Below the pieces are notes generated by a model. The model searched no databases. It was not told the DNA's origin and saw only the letters and a program-made list of their open reading frames with translations. The position numbers and the translations under genes are program-made. From positions 310,001 through 374,000 of the forward strand of contig CALOBN010000005.1 in assembly GCA_942491555.1 (NCBI GenBank): DNA of 64,000 nt. Reading direction: 5' to 3'. Shown here piece after piece: positions 1-7,873 of this stretch. Numbering within the stretch: the stretch's first letter is position 1; every line of letters begins with the position of its first letter. The stretch comes from Marinihelvus sp942491555 (GTDB lineage Bacteria > Pseudomonadota > Gammaproteobacteria > Xanthomonadales > SZUA-36).

Positions 1-59
1 CCGGCCTTGCCGATCCCAGTGGGCGGGCCATGCGCTCGGTTCACAAGGACGCCTACTGA
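1..59 (+). CDS. C-terminal end of an unidentified upstream gene (partial)
   Basis: An open frame enters from the left edge and ends at the TGA at 57-59. Only 18 residues are visible, ending in SVHKDAY. Its stop codon shares one base with the ATG of the aspartokinase gene (TGATG), so it is probably co-transcribed and translationally coupled with thrABC. Eighteen residues are too few to name a family. Coupling suggests an amino-acid metabolism gene, but that is inference only. Confidence 0.55.
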   Translation, partial: GLADPSGRAMRSVHKDAY

Positions 60-2509
60 TGCTGGTGCAGAAATTTGGTGGCTCTTCACTGGCCACCGTT
101 GAGGGCTTTCGTGCAAGCGCCGCGTTGATCATGCGCTTTGCGGAGCAGGAACAGCTCGTGGTGGTCCTGTCTGCTGTTTATGGTGTGACCAACCTCCTGA
201 TCGAAGCCATTGAGGAGGCCGTTGCCGGTGAATCCTGGCAGCGGCCCGTTGAATCCATCATCGCGGCAGAGCAATCGATCATCGACGGCCTCGCGGCCGA
301 AGGCCTGGCGACAGAGGACCTGCAGGAGGTGCTCGACGTGCGCCGCGCCCTGCTGCAAAAACGGCTGGAAGGCATCAGTCTGCTGGAAAACTGCCCGGAC
401 GAGAGCCGCGCGGAAATACTGTCTACCGGTGAGAGCCTGAGCAGCCGCCTGATGGCCGAGCTGCTGAAGCTCAAAGGCGTGGACGCACAATGGTCGGATT
501 CGCACCTTTTACCACCCGCGGATGACGACTGGCTGGACTCGATCATTGATCTTGAATCAGCGCGACCCCGGTTGCTTGCGGCCACTGAAAACGGCCCCCG
601 GGTGCTTTTGATGCCGGGTTTTCATGGTCGCAATGAGAACGGCGCGTACCAGTTACTGGGCCGCAATGGGTCGGACTATTCAGCAGCGGCGATTGCCGCC
701 GCACTGGGCGCCCGCAGCTGTCAGATCTGGAAAGATGTCGACGGCTTTTACTCGGCTGACCCAAGGCTGGTCAGCAATGCCCGGGTCCTGGCGGAAGTCA
801 GCTATGAAGAGGCGATGGAGCTGTCCTTCTACGGTGCCGGCGTTATCAGTGCCAAAGCGCTGTCCCCCCTCGCCGCAGCAGATATCCCCTGCGAGATACG
901 CAATACCTACGAGCCCGACCTTCCGGGCACCGTGGTGCATGCCGCCGCCGCACATGACGGGCCGGTGCGCGGGATCTCCCTTCTGGATCACGTGGCAGCC
1001 ATAAACGTTGCAGGCACGGGCATGCGGGGCCGGGTGGGCGTGGTGCACCGGCTGATGGGCGCCCTGGCGGCGCGCAATATTTCAGTATTGCTGATCGTGC
1101 AGTCCTCTTCGGAATACAGCATTACCCTGTGCGTTAACATGGAGCACGCAGCCATTGCCCGTAAGGCACTGGAAGAAGAGTTTCATTTTGAACGGCTGCA
1201 TGACCTGGTCAGTGACATTAGCGTGCTTGAAGAGCGCGCCGTGGTCACACTTGTTGGTGATGGCATGAAGCACAACCGGGGCATTGCGGCACGGTTTCTT
1301 ACCGCAAATTCCGCCGCAGGCGTTAACGTCGAGGGAATCGCGCAGGGCTCAACCGAGTGTGGCATTTCCCTGGTCGTGGACCGGCGCGACGCCGTGGCTG
1401 CAACGCGCGCCAGTCACACGGCGTTTTTCGGTCATACAAGCCATATTGATGTGTTGCTGATCGGCTGTGGCAACGTCGGCGGCGAGTTGCTCGCCCAGTT
1501 TCACAGGCAGGCGGGACAGCTCGCGGAGCAACACCATGAGCTCAAGGTCCGCGCCATAGCCAACAGCAGCAAACTGCTGGTGGCCAGCGACGCCATCGAT
1601 CTGGACAACTGGGAGCAGCAGCTTGAGAAGGATGGTGAGCCCTATGAGCTGCAAGACATTATTGCCGTCAAGGATGCGCTGGGACTGCTTAACCCGACCG
1701 TGGTTGATTGCACCACCGACGAAGGTTTTGCACGTCAATATGACAAGCTGCTGGCCAGCGGTTTCAACGTGGTTTGCGCCAATAAGAAGGCCAACACCCT
1801 CGACCAGGCCTATTATCTGAGGCTGCGCCAGACGGCCGCGAGGAACTATCGCAAACTGCTTTACGAGACCAATGTGGGTGCCGGCTTGCCGGTGATCGAC
1901 ACCGTGGCCGGCTTGATGAGGTCCGGTGATCGATTGCGCGTCTTTGAAGGTATTCTGTCCGGTTCCCTGTCGATGATTTTCGGCCTGCTGGACGATGGGA
2001 TGGACTTTTCAGCTGCTGTTGCCCGGGCCATGGAGCTGGGGTTCACCGAGCCTGACCCGAGAGACGACCTGAGCGGCATGGATGTTGCGCGCAAGGTGCT
2101 GATCATTGCCCGGGAGGTGGGCATGCAGCTTGAGCTTGCGGACATTGAAGTGATGCCTGTTATCGAGCAGGGTTTTGCCGATGATGTCCCTGTTTCCGGT
2201 TTGCCGGGGCACCTCGAGGCGCTGAATGCAGACTTTGCAAAGCGCATTGAGGCAGCGCGGGCCAAAGGCGAGGTATTGCGTTATGTCGGCCGGATTTTCG
2301 AGGGCCGTTGCCGGGTATCCATCGAGGCGGTCCCTGCCGACAAGCCCCTGGGAAGTATTCGGGATGGTGAAAATGCTCTTGTCATGTACACCGACTACTA
2401 TCAGCCAATACCCATGGTGCTGCGCGGCTATGGTGCCGGCGCCGAGGTGACGGCAGCCGGTGTCTATGCGGATGTCTTGCGGACGGCCTGGCGGCCGCTG
2501 GATTATTGA
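59..2509 (+). CDS. thrA: Bifunctional aspartokinase / homoserine dehydrogenase
   Basis: This cytoplasmic 816-residue enzyme phosphorylates aspartate and, in its second half, reduces aspartate semialdehyde to homoserine, the first and third steps of threonine/methionine synthesis. The N-terminus carries the aspartokinase motif VQKFGGSS. ACT-type regulatory sequence follows at about 310-450. The dehydrogenase half begins near residue 460 with a dinucleotide-binding GCGNVG (about 467-472), and the homoserine dehydrogenase signature VGAGLPVIDT lies near 606. Length matches E. coli ThrA (about 820). The ATG overlaps the preceding stop, and thrB and thrC follow in the same direction. Feedback control by threonine is expected from the ACT domains, but nothing in the DNA shows it. 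MetL is the alternative name, but the thrBC context favours ThrA. Confidence 0.95.
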   Translation: MLVQKFGGSSLATVEGFRASAALIMRFAEQEQLVVVLSAVYGVTNLLIEAIEEAVAGESWQRPVESIIAAEQSIIDGLAAEGLATEDLQEVLDVRRALLQKRLEGISLLENCPDESRAEILSTGESLSSRLMAELLKLKGVDAQWSDSHLLPPADDDWLDSIIDLESARPRLLAATENGPRVLLMPGFHGRNENGAYQLLGRNGSDYSAAAIAAALGARSCQIWKDVDGFYSADPRLVSNARVLAEVSYEEAMELSFYGAGVISAKALSPLAAADIPCEIRNTYEPDLPGTVVHAAAAHDGPVRGISLLDHVAAINVAGTGMRGRVGVVHRLMGALAARNISVLLIVQSSSEYSITLCVNMEHAAIARKALEEEFHFERLHDLVSDISVLEERAVVTLVGDGMKHNRGIAARFLTANSAAGVNVEGIAQGSTECGISLVVDRRDAVAATRASHTAFFGHTSHIDVLLIGCGNVGGELLAQFHRQAGQLAEQHHELKVRAIANSSKLLVASDAIDLDNWEQQLEKDGEPYELQDIIAVKDALGLLNPTVVDCTTDEGFARQYDKLLASGFNVVCANKKANTLDQAYYLRLRQTAARNYRKLLYETNVGAGLPVIDTVAGLMRSGDRLRVFEGILSGSLSMIFGLLDDGMDFSAAVARAMELGFTEPDPRDDLSGMDVARKVLIIAREVGMQLELADIEVMPVIEQGFADDVPVSGLPGHLEALNADFAKRIEAARAKGEVLRYVGRIFEGRCRVSIEAVPADKPLGSIRDGENALVMYTDYYQPIPMVLRGYGAGAEVTAAGVYADVLRTAWRPLDY

Positions 2510-2534
2510 AACCCAGGCTGGGAACGGAGTTTTT

Positions 2535-3485
2535 ATGATGAGAGTTTTCGCGCCGGCATCCATTGGCAATCTGTCCCTTGGGTTTGATGCCCTGGGCCTG
2601 GCTCTGCACGCGGTTGACGGTGGTGTCCTCGGCGATGTGGTTAGTTTGCGAACCGGGAGCCAGGATGACTGGGTACTGAAGGTCGACGGACCTTTTGCCG
2701 ACGAACTGCCGCGGGATCCCGAACAGAACATCGTCATGGCCTCCTGCCGGCGCTTTGAACGTCTTACCCGCGCCGCTGGCAAAGAGATCGAAACGCTTCA
2801 GGTTCATCTGGAAAAGCGTCTGCCCGTAGGTAGTGGTCTGGGTTCCAGCGCCAGCTCAATCGTTGCCACCCTGGTGGCCGTTAACCAGTTCTTCGGTCAA
2901 CCGCTTAACCGGCCTGAGCTTTTGCAGCTCATGGCGGAGATGGAGGGTGAAATCAGCGGCGATGTACACCTGGATAACATTGCCCCGAGCCTGCTCGGCG
3001 GGCTACGGCTATGCATGCCTGGAGGTCGTCATCAGAACGCCCTGCCCTGGCCGGGCGGGTGGCAGGTGCTGGTGGCCTGGCCCGGCACGCGTATGGAAAC
3101 CAAGGCGGCACGGGCCCTTTTGCCCGACCGGCTGAGACGTTCCACCGTGGTGGCTCACGGCGCCCAGTTTGGACGCTTTGTACACGAGCTTTACAGCGGT
3201 GACCCGCGCGATGCGGCCGCCTGCATGAATGACCTGATTGCCGAACCGTGGCGCAAGGATCTGATCCCCGGCTTTGATGAAGCCCGCAAGGCACTGATGT
3301 CGATGGGCGCGCTGGCTTTCGGTATTTCCGGTTCCGGCCCCACGGTTTTCGCGATTGCAGACAACAGTGATGTCATCCGCAACGGCAAAGCCTGGCTGCA
3401 GAATAACTTTCTCAAAACCGAGCAGGGGTTCGTGCGCCACTGTCGCGCCGACCTGGCCGGCGCCCGCCAGTTGCACCGGGCCTGA
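2535..3485 (+). CDS. thrB: Homoserine kinase (GHMP family)
   Basis: This enzyme phosphorylates homoserine to O-phosphohomoserine with ATP, the step before threonine synthase. The N-terminus MRVFAPASIGN and the glycine/serine-rich phosphate loop PVGSGLGSSASS near residue 97 are those of GHMP homoserine kinases. FGISGSGPTVFA near the C-terminus is the usual third motif. Two adjacent ATGs (2535 and 2538) follow a GGAACGGAG ribosome-binding site at 2521-2529. The frame is open further upstream to 2460, but that stretch overlaps thrA and lacks family similarity, so the later start is preferred. The protein is about 316 residues, as usual. It sits 25 bp after thrA and 5 bp before thrC. Confidence 0.95.
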   Translation: MMRVFAPASIGNLSLGFDALGLALHAVDGGVLGDVVSLRTGSQDDWVLKVDGPFADELPRDPEQNIVMASCRRFERLTRAAGKEIETLQVHLEKRLPVGSGLGSSASSIVATLVAVNQFFGQPLNRPELLQLMAEMEGEISGDVHLDNIAPSLLGGLRLCMPGGRHQNALPWPGGWQVLVAWPGTRMETKAARALLPDRLRRSTVVAHGAQFGRFVHELYSGDPRDAAACMNDLIAEPWRKDLIPGFDEARKALMSMGALAFGISGSGPTVFAIADNSDVIRNGKAWLQNNFLKTEQGFVRHCRADLAGARQLHRA

Positions 3486-3490
3486 AGCCA

Positions 3491-4747
3491 TTGGATTTCG
3501 TCAACCTTAAACATGCTGATGACCGGGTGTCTTTCGCCACCGCGGTACAGCGGGGGCTGGGTCGCGATCAGGGTCTGTATTTTCCCGAGCGCATTGTGCC
3601 CCTTGATGACATCCCGCGGGTGCTGGCGCTGCCTTTTGTGGAACGCAGCGCGGTGTTGTTATCCCACCTGACCGGCCTGGAATTATCGCTTGTGCGACAG
3701 CTGGTAACCCGCGCCTTCGATTTCCCTTTGGAACAGCCGCAACTGAGTGACGGTAGCTACGCGCTGGAACTATTTCACGGCCCGTCACTGGCGTTTAAAG
3801 ATTTTGGTGCGCGCTTCCTGGCCGCGTGCCTGGCGGAATTTACCGATGGCACCCCCACGACCATACTGACTGCCACATCCGGCGACACGGGCGCCGCCGT
3901 GGCGCATGCCTTTCATGGTATTGCGGGCGTCCGGGCGGTCATTCTGTATCCGGAGGGGCGCATTTCCCCGCTGCAGGAAAAGCTGTTCTGCACACTGGGC
4001 GGCAACATCGAAACCATTTCGGTCAAAGCAGACTTTGACACCTGCCAGGCATTGGTAAAACAGGCTTTTGACGACCCGGCGCTGCGCGAGCGACTGGGAT
4101 TAAATTCTGCCAACTCGATCAATGTGGCCCGCCTGCTCGCGCAGGTGTGCTACTACTTCGAATCGGCAGCCCGCCTGCCAGGTGTCTCGCCGGTTTTTTG
4201 CGTGCCAAGCGGTAACTTTGGCAATGTAACCGCCTGCCTGGTCGCCCGGGCCCTGGGGCTGCCCATGAAGCGCGTGCTTGCCGCGACCAACATCAACGAC
4301 ACGGTGCCACGCTTTCTGGCCAATGGTGAATGGGCACCGCGGCAAACGGTTGCGACACTCAGTAATGCCATGGACATCTCGCGCCCGAATAACTTCCCCC
4401 GCGTCGAAGAGCTGGCCCGGCGTGCAGGCAAGCCGCTGGATGAGGTGCTCTCGAGCCGCTCTGTCAGTGATGAGTCCACCACCAGCGCAATTCGTGACCT
4501 TGATCGTCAGTCCTACCTGGCGGACCCCCATTCCGCCCTCGCCTGGCGCGCTCTGCGCAAAGACCTGGAACCGGACGAAACCGGGGTGTTTCTGTGCACG
4601 GCGCATCCGGCCAAGTTCGCAGAAGTCATGGAGTCCGCGCTGGGCCGACCGGTACCTCTGCCCGCCGCCCTGGAAGCAGTTCGTAACCTGAAAGTCCTCT
4701 CAGCGCACATCCCGGGTGATTTTGACTCGCTCGCACGTTTGCTCTGA
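3491..4747 (+). CDS. thrC: Threonine synthase (PLP enzyme)
   Basis: This enzyme converts O-phosphohomoserine to threonine, the last step of the pathway. The 418-residue product starts at a TTG codon as (M)DFVNLKHADDRVSFA, which aligns with the start of E. coli ThrC (MKLYNLKDHNEQVSFA). The PLP lysine is in HGPSLAFKDFGARF near residue 102. TATSGDTGAAVAHAF is the phosphate-binding loop motif and CVPSGNFGN a further PLP-family motif. It begins 5 bp after thrB, so translation is probably coupled. A strong terminator lies about 105 bp downstream and closes the operon. Confidence 0.95.
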   Translation: MDFVNLKHADDRVSFATAVQRGLGRDQGLYFPERIVPLDDIPRVLALPFVERSAVLLSHLTGLELSLVRQLVTRAFDFPLEQPQLSDGSYALELFHGPSLAFKDFGARFLAACLAEFTDGTPTTILTATSGDTGAAVAHAFHGIAGVRAVILYPEGRISPLQEKLFCTLGGNIETISVKADFDTCQALVKQAFDDPALRERLGLNSANSINVARLLAQVCYYFESAARLPGVSPVFCVPSGNFGNVTACLVARALGLPMKRVLAATNINDTVPRFLANGEWAPRQTVATLSNAMDISRPNNFPRVEELARRAGKPLDEVLSSRSVSDESTTSAIRDLDRQSYLADPHSALAWRALRKDLEPDETGVFLCTAHPAKFAEVMESALGRPVPLPAALEAVRNLKVLSAHIPGDFDSLARLL

Positions 4748-4853
4748 ATAGCCCCCCGGGCAAATTCGCAAAACCGTTTCACCAACCTTTTTGGTGCCCG
4801 GCAGTTATATAGATACACAAACTTTCATCGGTCTGTGTTTCATCTCTCATTTG

Positions 4854-4879
4854 ACCCGGCCAATGGCCGGGTTTTTTTT
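4854..4879 (+). terminator. Intrinsic terminator of thrABC
   Basis: A perfect 8-bp GC-rich stem (ACCCGGCC / GGCCGGGT) with a 3-nt loop is followed directly by a run of seven T. This is a classic rho-independent terminator on the plus strand. It lies about 105 bp after the thrC stop with no gene between. Confidence 0.9.
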
Positions 4880-4917
4880 GCTCTTGCCGGTTTAATGGGG
4901 GATGTCTTCCTAAGCTT

Positions 4918-5001
4918 CGTTGGCGGTTGTGGTGGGGTGTCCGGTTCTGGCCGGCCGAAAGCCAGGCCCGTAACCAGGCACGCCCGTGCCCACCCCGGTC
5001 A
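4918..5001 (+). repeat. 84-bp dispersed repeat, copy 1
   Basis: This stretch matches the reverse complement of 16263-16346 at about 69 of 84 positions by hand alignment. It includes a 12-base identical start (CGTTGGCGGTTG) and a 25-base identical core around the palindrome GGCCGGCC. The core can fold into a hairpin. Both copies are intergenic and each sits next to an intrinsic terminator. It resembles REP/MITE-type non-coding repeats, but no known family is recognised. Confidence 0.75.
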
Positions 5002-5004
5002 GGA

Positions 5005-5493
5005 TTAGTTGAAAAATTGGCGGAGAATAAAGAATCCGACCATCGTGAAGGCAATGGCGAGTTTTGCTGCAGCGCCAACAACGGTCCCGACCCATGCGCC
5101 TACGCCGGCCCGGCCAGCATCGCTGACGCTCCGGCCGCCGCTGAGCTCGGCCGCCACGGCACCCACAAAGGGTCCCAGAATGATGCCCGGCAGACCGAAG
5201 AATATCCCGACAATGGCGCCAAACATCGCGCCCCAGAAAGCGCGCGGACTGGCCCCCAGCCGCTTGGCACCCACCGCGGCGGCCAGAAAATCAATCAACC
5301 ATGCCACGATGGTAAGCACCCCGAGCACGGCGATGGTGCCCACACCCGCAGGTTCAAAACCCGTAATCCAGGCTGCCAGCAGCAAGCCACCAAAAACCAT
5401 CGGCACACCAGGCATTGCAGGCAGAATGGTACCCACCAGGCCACCCACAATCAGCAGCACCGCAATCACCCACCACAAAATACTCAGATCCAT
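5005..5493 (-). CDS. DUF456 family small membrane protein
   Basis: This 162-residue protein is nearly all hydrophobic segments (roughly five or six membrane spans) with glycine-rich turns such as LPAMPGVPMVFGG and FFGLPGIILGPFVGAVAAELSGG. That pattern is typical of the DUF456 family, whose function is unknown. The chosen ATG at 5493 (MDLSILWWVIAVLL) is preceded by GGGGA at good spacing. The frame stays open further upstream, but that part is not hydrophobic and runs into the hairpin-rich non-coding region. It ends three bases from the 84-bp repeat. Confidence 0.8.
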   Translation of the reverse strand: MDLSILWWVIAVLLIVGGLVGTILPAMPGVPMVFGGLLLAAWITGFEPAGVGTIAVLGVLTIVAWLIDFLAAAVGAKRLGASPRAFWGAMFGAIVGIFFGLPGIILGPFVGAVAAELSGGRSVSDAGRAGVGAWVGTVVGAAAKLAIAFTMVGFFILRQFFN

Positions 5494-5624
5494 TCCAACA
5501 TTCCCCAAATCATCAACACCCCCATTATCCCACGTCACCCAACGAGCGCCCGTGCCAAAAGCCAGCACAACGACATCCAACCTTGAATAACCGAACCAGG
5601 TACACCAGCGCCTGTCCGGGAGAC

Positions 5625-5923
5625 AAAAAAATCCCCGGTGCGTAAACAGTGAATGAGAAGGAGGAAAAAACACTGAGTGGTGCACCGGGGTTATAGACGT
5701 CGCCACCCTTTGGTGGTTGCGCTCAGTTGCTGCAGCGCCATCGTTGTAACACCCGGCTTTTGCATCCGGGCTTGTATCAGCAGCCCCTGACGGGGCCGTT
5801 GCTCGCGGGGTCGGAAACGAAAGATATCGTTCTTGCCCTGTTTTTAAATGGTGGCCCCGTGACCTGTTCAATGTGGGGGGGAGTCACTGAACGTATTCGC
5901 ATCCCGGGGCCATAGACTGTCAA
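5625..5923 (-). ncRNA. Candidate structured RNA, hairpin-dense, ending in an intrinsic terminator
   Basis: No convincing gene lies here, yet seven perfect-stem hairpins occur in about 280 bases: 5852-5859/5905-5912 (8 bp), 5816-5831, 5783-5796, 5752-5770, 5719-5738, 5703-5716, and 5633-5641/5682-5690 (9 bp, CCCCGGTGC). On the minus strand the last stem is followed by seven T (5631-5625), as in an intrinsic terminator, which fixes the likely strand. The first and last hairpins each contain an inner 5-bp stem and a pyrimidine-rich, C-rich loop. A TTGACA box on the minus strand at 5923-5918 could be a -35 element, but no good -10 follows. It was compared from memory with 6S RNA, RNase P, tmRNA, 4.5S RNA and c-di-GMP riboswitches, and no match was seen. 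Confidence 0.45.
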
Positions 5924-5944
5924 TTTTGTTTTGCCTACAGCCGG

Positions 5945-6021
5945 TAAAAAGAGGCGTCCTGGTGCCCTGCCCTGGATTTGAAAGGGGGGGTCAAACCAAA
6001 GGGGTCGGTGGACACCAGGAC
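5945..6021 (-). terminator. Long C-loop hairpin with T-run, minus strand
   Basis: A perfect 9-bp stem (CACCAGGAC at 6013-6021 with GTCCTGGTG at 5956-5964) encloses an inner 5-bp stem (5977-5981/5991-5995). On the minus strand the loop is C-rich (seven C in a row). A T5 run follows the outer stem on the minus strand. It lies about 70 bp after the two small genes at 6385-6093 and probably terminates their transcript. Its architecture is the same as the first and last hairpins of the neighbouring candidate RNA. Confidence 0.55.
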
Positions 6022-6092
6022 ATTAAAGGTGGCAGAGGGCGTTACTGCCGTTTCCCCAAAAAAACCTGCTGTTACTTCAAAAATCTGTGCTT

Positions 6093-6167
6093 TCAGGCAC
6101 CCGGCAAGAACCCTATGGTCAACGTTGCCAGGGAGCTAATAACGATAAAAACCGCGATCATTCTCAT
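6093..6167 (-). CDS. Putative 24-residue membrane peptide
   Basis: The frame is too short for ordinary gene calling but has good features. An ATG at 6167 is preceded by GGAGG with 8-nt spacing. It lies 2 bp after the stop of the 71-residue gene and encodes a 24-residue peptide, MRMIAVFIVISSLATLTIGF plus a short tail, that is almost entirely one hydrophobic helix with a basic N-terminus. The ribosome-binding site lies inside the preceding gene, suggesting coupled translation. No homologue is recognised. Small inner-membrane peptide is the reasonable reading, and a chance frame remains possible. Confidence 0.45.
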   Translation of the reverse strand: MRMIAVFIVISSLATLTIGFLPGA

Positions 6168-6169
6168 AA

Positions 6170-6385
6170 TCAGTGCCTCCGGTCTGAAACAAAGGTGTGT
6201 GCCATTTCAGCTTGCTGCAGCGGGTCATCAACCATCGGCATCAGCAGTAACAGTTTGTGTTCTGCGAGCGCGAGGGCTTGTTTCATCCGCTCCAGGGAGC
6301 TGGGCGGAAAAGCCACATCCTGCTGGTCGATCATTTCCCGCCAGAATTCAATTTCGACGGTAAGTTGCTGCTGAAGTGCGTTCAT
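6170..6385 (-). CDS. Hypothetical 71-residue cytoplasmic protein
   Basis: The predicted product starts MNALQQQLTVEIEFWREMID and is helical, with no signal peptide or membrane segment. Charged and hydrophobic residues alternate (FWREMIDQQ, LERMKQALALAEHKLLLL), suggesting a small helical-bundle protein. The frame is open upstream beyond 6385, but no better start or homology supports the extension. It is transcribed away from the AraC-type regulator at 6574 (intergenic distance about 190 bp) and directly precedes the 24-residue frame. Function unknown. Confidence 0.5.
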   Translation of the reverse strand: MNALQQQLTVEIEFWREMIDQQDVAFPPSSLERMKQALALAEHKLLLLMPMVDDPLQQAEMAHTFVSDRRH

Positions 6386-6573
6386 GTCCCGGGTCTTCCG
6401 CTTCGTTCGCCAATTCGATGATGCGCAGTTTAGGCAAGCGGCCTGATACCGGCTTGTCACAGGTGGACAATGATTTGACAGCAAACTGACAGGCCCGCAG
6501 TGGTGTTTGACCGGGCCGCCTGAGGTCAGGACAATGAAAGACGAGGCGCGAATTGGTGCCGATGGAGGTGTTG

Positions 6574-7560
6574 ATGTCCGTACTAGCGCAGTCAGTGGGT
6601 AACCTTTGGCGGGTGATGGAGTCTTACGGGCTTGACCCTGAGCCGGCGTTCCTTGCCGAGGGCCTGAACATACAGTGGCCCATCGCCCCGGGCACACGTG
6701 TTCCCTACGAAGAACTTGATGCGGTTCGTGCCAATGCAGCTGCTGCCAGTGGTGATCCCGCCTTTGGGCTGCGGGCCGGGCAATGTGTTCACCCATCGCA
6801 GCTCGGTGCCCTGGGCTACGCCGTGCTGGCCAGTGAAACGCTGCGTGACTCCTTTAACCGGGTTGCGCGTTTTGCCCGGGTGATCAGCGAAAATGGCTAC
6901 ATAGAGGTGTTTGAGCGCGACCAACAGCTGGTCTGTCATATCGGCACGCAGGCGCCTTCGCGCAACTCGGGGGTCCGGGACGATGTGCAGCTGTCCATCC
7001 TGGTCGCCCTGTGCAGGTTTAATGCCGGACCGGATTTTAATCCGGTTCACGTCACAACCAGGCGACCAGAGCCGGACAACCGGTTGCCCTGGGAAACGTT
7101 CTACCGATGCCCTGTGCAATTTGATGCAGAGCACAACGAGCTGTCCATGACGCTGGCGCAGGCTGATCAAATTCTGCCTTCGGCAAACAACGTGCTCGCT
7201 GAAATGAACGATCGAATTGTCATTCAGCGCCTCGCAGAGCTTGAACGTGACAACATTCCCGGTCGCGTGCGGGCCGCGATCATGGATCAGCTGCCTTCGG
7301 GCTACATTAGTGATGAGTCAGTGGCTGACGCACTTAACATGACGCCACGCACACTGCACCGCCGACTAAAAGTAGATGGTGAGAGTTTTCGCACGCTGCT
7401 CAAGGAGGTTCGCCAGGACCTGGCGCGGCAGTACGTGGCGGATGACTCCCTTACTTTGACGGAAGTCACCTTTTTGCTGGGGTTTTCGGAAATGAGCTCT
7501 TTCTCGAGAGCCTATAAAAACTGGTATGGGCACTCGCCGAGTGTGGCGCGGCAAAGTTGA
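6574..7560 (+). CDS. AraC-family transcriptional regulator (OruR/ArgR-like N-domain)
   Basis: This 328-residue DNA-binding regulator has an N-terminal effector domain of the arabinose-binding-like type found in OruR-class AraC proteins (GLRAGQCVHPSQLGALGYAVLASETLRDS near residues 65-95). The double helix-turn-helix AraC domain is at about 245-328 (SVADALNMTPRTLHRRL, then FLLGFSEMSSFSRAYKNWYG). The ATG at 6574 is chosen because GGAGG lies 5 bases upstream. Three more upstream codons that could start exist but lack this site. Such proteins often regulate a divergent neighbour, here the two small genes on the minus strand, but that link is inference. Confidence 0.85.
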   Translation: MSVLAQSVGNLWRVMESYGLDPEPAFLAEGLNIQWPIAPGTRVPYEELDAVRANAAAASGDPAFGLRAGQCVHPSQLGALGYAVLASETLRDSFNRVARFARVISENGYIEVFERDQQLVCHIGTQAPSRNSGVRDDVQLSILVALCRFNAGPDFNPVHVTTRRPEPDNRLPWETFYRCPVQFDAEHNELSMTLAQADQILPSANNVLAEMNDRIVIQRLAELERDNIPGRVRAAIMDQLPSGYISDESVADALNMTPRTLHRRLKVDGESFRTLLKEVRQDLARQYVADDSLTLTEVTFLLGFSEMSSFSRAYKNWYGHSPSVARQS

Positions 7561-7677
7561 TGCTTTGAGTGAACTGTTCCTGCGCGTTAGCCGCATGATC
7601 AATCTATTTTGCCGCAGTTACACCGAAGATGAACTGTTGTAATGATCCCGGACCTGCACAGAAAGCCGCTTTTTTGA

Positions 7678-7710
7678 GGGCTTTTTGGGCCAATTCAGAT
7701 CAAAAAGCCC
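7678..7710. repeat. 10-bp perfect inverted repeat in a 313-bp gap
   Basis: GGGCTTTTTG (7678-7687) and CAAAAAGCCC (7701-7710) form a perfect dyad with a 13-nt spacer. It lies between the AraC-type gene and the convergent glycosyltransferase gene and may act as a terminator structure. T-runs are inside the stem rather than after it on either strand. The rest of the 7561-7873 gap is AT-rich and shows nothing else clear. Confidence 0.4.
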
Positions 7711-7873
7711 CAAACTTATCCACAGATCGATAAAATCAACAACTTAGAGCGCATAATGACAGCCGCTTATCCAAAACAGGCCGGATATTCCGGTTTTTGA
7801 TCGTCTTGCGGCCTGAAACCTGCCGCGAATCAGTCAGAAATTGCGTGTTTCCAGGCGAGAAACAGTTTTTTAG

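Noticed and set aside
5727..5915. Plus-strand open frame through the hairpin region
   Set aside because: It has no ribosome-binding site and an unusual composition; the hairpins and minus-strand T-runs point to structured RNA instead.
7716..7724. Perfect DnaA-box sequence TTATCCACA
   Set aside because: One 9-mer in an AT-rich gap, with no cluster of boxes, no dnaA/dnaN neighbours and no AT-rich unwinding repeats. Best taken as chance.
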